A stretch of DNA of 64,000 nucleotides from Chloroflexota bacterium (GTDB taxonomy: Bacteria; Chloroflexota; Dormibacteria; Dormibacterales; Dormibacteraceae), in NCBI GenBank assembly GCA_005880915.1, contig VBIW01000045.1, forward strand, positions 18,131-82,130. Reading direction: 5' to 3'. Position numbers and translations under genes: made by a program. Of this stretch, positions 61,122-64,000 are shown piece after piece. The notes beneath the pieces are model-generated. The model was given only the letters and a program-made list of their open reading frames with translations. It was not told where the DNA came from and did no database searches. Every line of letters begins with the position of its first letter. Positions within the stretch are counted from its first letter, which is position 1.

Positions 61122-62183
61122 ATGCGGCCCTCGATGCCACGGGACAACTTCGAGAAGCACGACCGGCTGATCCGGCTGATGCGCGAGCTGGCGCTCTTCC
61201 AGGCCCAGCCGCGGGGCCTGACGTCGGCCCAGATCGCGCAGAAGATGGGGATCTCGCAACGCCAGGCCCAGCGCGATCTGGTGGCCCTGGAAAGCGAGTA
61301 CAAGGTGCCGTTCGTGAAGCAGGGCACGCGGTGGACACTGATCGAGGGCTATTTCCTGCCACCCGTGAACTTCACCGTCCCCGAGGCGATGGCGATGGTC
61401 GTCGGAGCGCGGTTGATGTGGCGCTACGCGGATCGCGCCAACCCTTTCGCGCAAGCCGCGTACGAGAAACTGGCCGCTGTCCTGCCGGGTCCGATGAAGG
61501 AGCCAGTAATGGAGGTAGCGGACGGGCTGGCAGACAAGCCGGAAGACGGGGCTTGGACGAAGGTGTTCGCGGCGCTCACCACAGCTTGGGCGGAGCGGCG
61601 CAAGGTGCGGATCCGGTACACAAAGGAAGAAGGGAGCACATCCGAGCGAGTGGTCTGGCCGCTGTTCATCGAGCCGACGCCAGCCGCGCACTCGCTGTAC
61701 CTCATCGCCTACGACGAGAAGCGGCACGCGCCGCGGAACTACAGGATCGACCGCATCTCCACGGTCGTCGTGCTGGACGAGCGATTCTCGCCGCCGTTGG
61801 GCTCGTCGCTGCGAAAGCTGCTGGGCCACGCGTGGGGGATCTGGACGTCGGACCACCCGGTCAAGGTGGTGCTCCGGTTCACGCCGCGGGTCGCGGCGCG
61901 AGTAGTCGCGACTACGTGGCATGAGTCGCAAGAGGTGCGCGAGCTTCCGGACGGTCGCGTAGAACTGCGCCTGCTCATAGCCGAGCCGACTGAGATCCGG
62001 CCGTGGATACTCGGATGGGGCCGAGAGTGCGAAGTGCTCGCACCGGCGGACCTTGCGGAGTGGATCGCATCGGAACTTGAAGACGCTCTGGCCGTATACC
62101 GAAATCCACCTTCAGAGAGCGGTCGAGTCCAACTGGACGCGAGGCTCCGAGTCGACAGCTTGGGACGCTCGGCCACTGGCTAG
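61122..62183 (+). CDS. WYL-domain transcriptional regulator
   Basis: 353 residues (ATG 61122; ATG 61134 also possible). The N-terminal winged HTH is GLTSAQIAQKMGISQRQAQR. The WYL domain (about 150-215: RRKVRIRYTKEEG, VVWPLFIEPTPAAHSLYLIA, NYRIDRIS) and the WCX-type C-terminal extension (RFTPRVAARVVATTWHES) follow. WYL regulators such as BrxR and CapW repress defence operons by binding inverted repeats. Two such repeats are present here, one directly upstream. Confidence 0.9.
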   Translation: MRPSMPRDNFEKHDRLIRLMRELALFQAQPRGLTSAQIAQKMGISQRQAQRDLVALESEYKVPFVKQGTRWTLIEGYFLPPVNFTVPEAMAMVVGARLMWRYADRANPFAQAAYEKLAAVLPGPMKEPVMEVADGLADKPEDGAWTKVFAALTTAWAERRKVRIRYTKEEGSTSERVVWPLFIEPTPAAHSLYLIAYDEKRHAPRNYRIDRISTVVVLDERFSPPLGSSLRKLLGHAWGIWTSDHPVKVVLRFTPRVAARVVATTWHESQEVRELPDGRVELRLLIAEPTEIRPWILGWGRECEVLAPADLAEWIASELEDALAVYRNPPSESGRVQLDARLRVDSLGRSATG

Positions 62184-62272
62184 GACAATTCTGTCGATGG
62201 GACTGGACCAAATAGGATCCCGACGCGCTCAGCGTAGAAGGACTACCGGAGTAATAGGATGAGTTCGGCCGA

Positions 62273-63562
62273 GTGAAAAACTTTCCCCACCAATACAACA
62301 GCCTTCCTAAACTTAGGATGAGCCTTTTATCAATCCGTTCATTGGCAGCTCAAGGTGCGAACGCCGCAGACGATGGTGTGCTGGGCTACCGATTCGCACA
62401 GGACGGCGTCTACACCTTTCGCAATTTTGACGGTGACCTACCTAAGCGCATCCAAGCTGAGCAAAGCAAACCTGAGGATCAGCAAGGCGCGAGGACTGCC
62501 GCTCGAGAGATAAGACGAACGTTGCGCTTTCTCGGTCTAATTGACAATCACGTAGGAGAGACGGACCTCGGAAATCAACTCCTGGCTAGCCCGCAGGGAA
62601 GTGCCGACGAGCTCCGCGTTTGGCAGGTGGCAATCTCGAGGCTAGAAGTCGTCGACCCCGACGGCAATACATCCCATCCCATTTGCATCTTGCTTCGACT
62701 GGTCAACAAGTTCGGGCAAATTGCTCGAGAGGAGATGGCTCTTGCGCTTGAGGCCGCAGATGACAGTGAGAATGAGTTTCAGCGGATCGCAGATCTGGTT
62801 CCGATACGAGATGCTGTAAAAGCCAACCGGATCAAAGCTTCCCGTTTCCAAATCGCGAATGGCGTGAAAATTCTCCCCGCCCTAGCTGAACAGGCCGGAT
62901 TTATTTCGCGAGTCGATCAAGCGCAGCCCTACAAGCTCACGTCCGCTGGCAATGCAGCATTGCAGTCGTGCCTAACTCAGGGGCCGATCGCGCTCGCACA
63001 GCTACCGCCTCTTGTCGGCCGGCTTCCCAGCCAAACGAAGAGGCCGGTCCGCAAGCTGGCCAGCAATCAACACGTGACGACGCTACCGAGCGAGAACGCA
63101 GTAGTCGGAATCCTGTCTGCTGAGCAGCAACAAGCCGCGATGCGCCTCCGCTTCGAGAGAACCGCACGACATCAGAAAGCAGTCAATCACGTAGCAGATC
63201 AGTTGAGCCTCCGGCTCGACCTGTTCGAAGGTGCGGCCTCATTTGACCTTGTCGCCGTCAGGGAAAAATTCCAGAGCGAGCGGATTGTGCTGCTTGAGGT
63301 CAAAACGCTAGATGCAGATGTCATAAGTCAGACCCGCTTGGCAGTGGGCCAGCTGCTGTATTACGAGCGGTTCAGTCTAGCTGACCGATGGTCGGGCAGA
63401 CTGGTTCTCAAAGCTATCGTTTTCGACGGTGACATACCAGAGACGATCGCCTCGTTTCTGGACTGGTTGGGGATCGGCGCTTTCTGCGTTACGTCAACGA
63501 CTCTCGAGCCCCTTAACGATCACGGCCGAGGGATTCAAGCATGGATCGTGACGCTAACGTGA
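62273..63562 (+). CDS. Putative restriction endonuclease-like protein
   Basis: 429 residues. An N-terminal helical/winged-HTH region (REIRRTLRFLGLID, then LLRLVNKFGQIAREEMALAL and PYKLTSAGNAALQ) resembles the DNA-binding part of some restriction enzymes. The C-terminus has a PD-(D/E)XK-like core: AASFDLVAVREKF, IVLLEVKTLDAD and AVGQLLYYERFS. Codon use is more A+T-rich than the genome average. No partner methylase is visible. Assignment is by motif only. Confidence 0.55.
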   Translation: MKNFPHQYNSLPKLRMSLLSIRSLAAQGANAADDGVLGYRFAQDGVYTFRNFDGDLPKRIQAEQSKPEDQQGARTAAREIRRTLRFLGLIDNHVGETDLGNQLLASPQGSADELRVWQVAISRLEVVDPDGNTSHPICILLRLVNKFGQIAREEMALALEAADDSENEFQRIADLVPIRDAVKANRIKASRFQIANGVKILPALAEQAGFISRVDQAQPYKLTSAGNAALQSCLTQGPIALAQLPPLVGRLPSQTKRPVRKLASNQHVTTLPSENAVVGILSAEQQQAAMRLRFERTARHQKAVNHVADQLSLRLDLFEGAASFDLVAVREKFQSERIVLLEVKTLDADVISQTRLAVGQLLYYERFSLADRWSGRLVLKAIVFDGDIPETIASFLDWLGIGAFCVTSTTLEPLNDHGRGIQAWIVTLT

Positions 63563-63604
63563 CCTGGGTCTGGGTCAATCGGGGCCTTGGCCACCTGCCG
63601 CTGC

Positions 63605-64000
63605 CTAGTAGATAAACCCGACCAGCTTCGTGCCGAGCTGTCCCGGCTTGATGGTGCGCTCATCGATTACATCGAACGCGACCCAGTTCATCTCGGACAC
63701 CATCCACGAACCGTCCGGATTCACCGCCTCGACATAGGCGACGTGTCCGGCCCAGCTCTCCCAGGTCACCATGATCGAGCCGACCTTCGGGGTCGGTCCG
63801 ACCGGGTAACCCTGAGCGGCCGCATTTGCGTACCAGTACCCGGCGTCGCCCGTCCAGGTCACGTTGCGCTTGGTCGCCACGTAGTACGTGCACCAGCCGA
63901 CCGGGAACTTGTTGTTCACGTACGGGCCGAGACAGCACCCCACGACGTGGACCAGGTAGCTCGACGGTGAGGCGCCGTGCAGGATCTGGTAGATCGCGGG
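63605..64000 (-). CDS. CHAP-domain hydrolase (partial)
   Basis: The frame is open from the right edge (PAIYQILHGASPSSYLVHVV) to the stop at 63605, about 131 residues. A CHAP domain is recognisable: catalytic Cys in GWCTYYVATKR and His in GHVAYVEAV. CHAP enzymes are cell-wall amidases/peptidases. The N-terminus, including any signal or binding domains, lies outside the window; a GTG at 63943 is internal. Confidence 0.8.
   Translation of the reverse strand, partial: PAIYQILHGASPSSYLVHVVGCCLGPYVNNKFPVGWCTYYVATKRNVTWTGDAGYWYANAAAQGYPVGPTPKVGSIMVTWESWAGHVAYVEAVNPDGSWMVSEMNWVAFDVIDERTIKPGQLGTKLVGFIY

Noticed and set aside
47944..63562. Prophage or integrative element
   Set aside because: No integrase, att repeats, phage structural genes or tRNA insertion point were seen; the content is nucleases and regulators only.

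Overview
This is a 64 kb piece of a high-G+C bacterial chromosome. F420-type enzymes (two LLM-class oxidoreductases and a PPOX-class partner), a DUF1800/DUF1501 pair, a dodecin, many GTG starts and dispersed G+C-rich palindromic repeats suggest a soil Terrabacteria lineage such as Dormibacterota, Chloroflexota or Actinomycetota. That placement is inference; no rRNA is present. Only two tRNA genes are seen, both tRNA-Leu.

Layout. 0-4.2 kb (minus): DUF1800, DUF1501, a small exported protein, ApbE and a ferric-reductase-like membrane protein cut by the window edge. 4.5-7.5 kb (plus): a molybdate operon in which an HTH-Mop regulator precedes modA, modB and modC. 7.5-14.4 kb: a tandem repeat array, an HtrA-like protease, PPK2, and a branched-chain amino-acid ABC system with fused LivG-LivF. 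14.4-20.5 kb: cold-shock protein, TypA/BipA, a DUF2207 membrane protein and a lactate permease. 20.6-26.5 kb: tRNA-Leu, an AMIN-like lipoprotein, two FecR-domain paralogues, a probable pseudokinase and an exported protein. 26.6-34 kb: tRNA-Leu, S9 peptidase, nicotinamidase, dodecin, an ArsR-VOC-AHSA1 operon, F420-type oxidoreductases, a phospholipase-C-like phosphoesterase and MsrB. 34-47.9 kb: DUF559 nuclease inside repeats, LUD/MarR divergent pair, a DHFR-like reductase, a GrdB/PrdB-like selenoprotein read through an in-frame UGA, PhzF, thioesterase, LysE, a MacB-type ABC pair, GDPD, SDR and a two-component system.

47.9-63.6 kb is a defence-type island of visibly lower G+C: a stand-alone WYL-like domain, a tandem-duplicated PD-(D/E)XK protein, two Mrr-type nucleases (one membrane-anchored), McrBC with added N-terminal sensor domains, a TM0106-type RecB-nuclease/helicase, a small possible TY-Chap protein, an ARPP-1 protein, a WYL regulator and another putative nuclease. 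The same inverted repeat, CGCGACA-N6-TGTCGCG, lies before the ARPP-1 gene and before the TY-Chap/TM0106/McrB/McrC operon, which suggests one WYL-controlled system.

Two families of palindromic repeats are scattered between genes. They often form gene ends: they supply stop codons, a Shine-Dalgarno sequence, start-codon context and a coding tail. One four-copy array with a 57-bp period is translated as 19-residue repeats at the C-terminus of the DUF559 nuclease. The window ends inside a CHAP-domain hydrolase.
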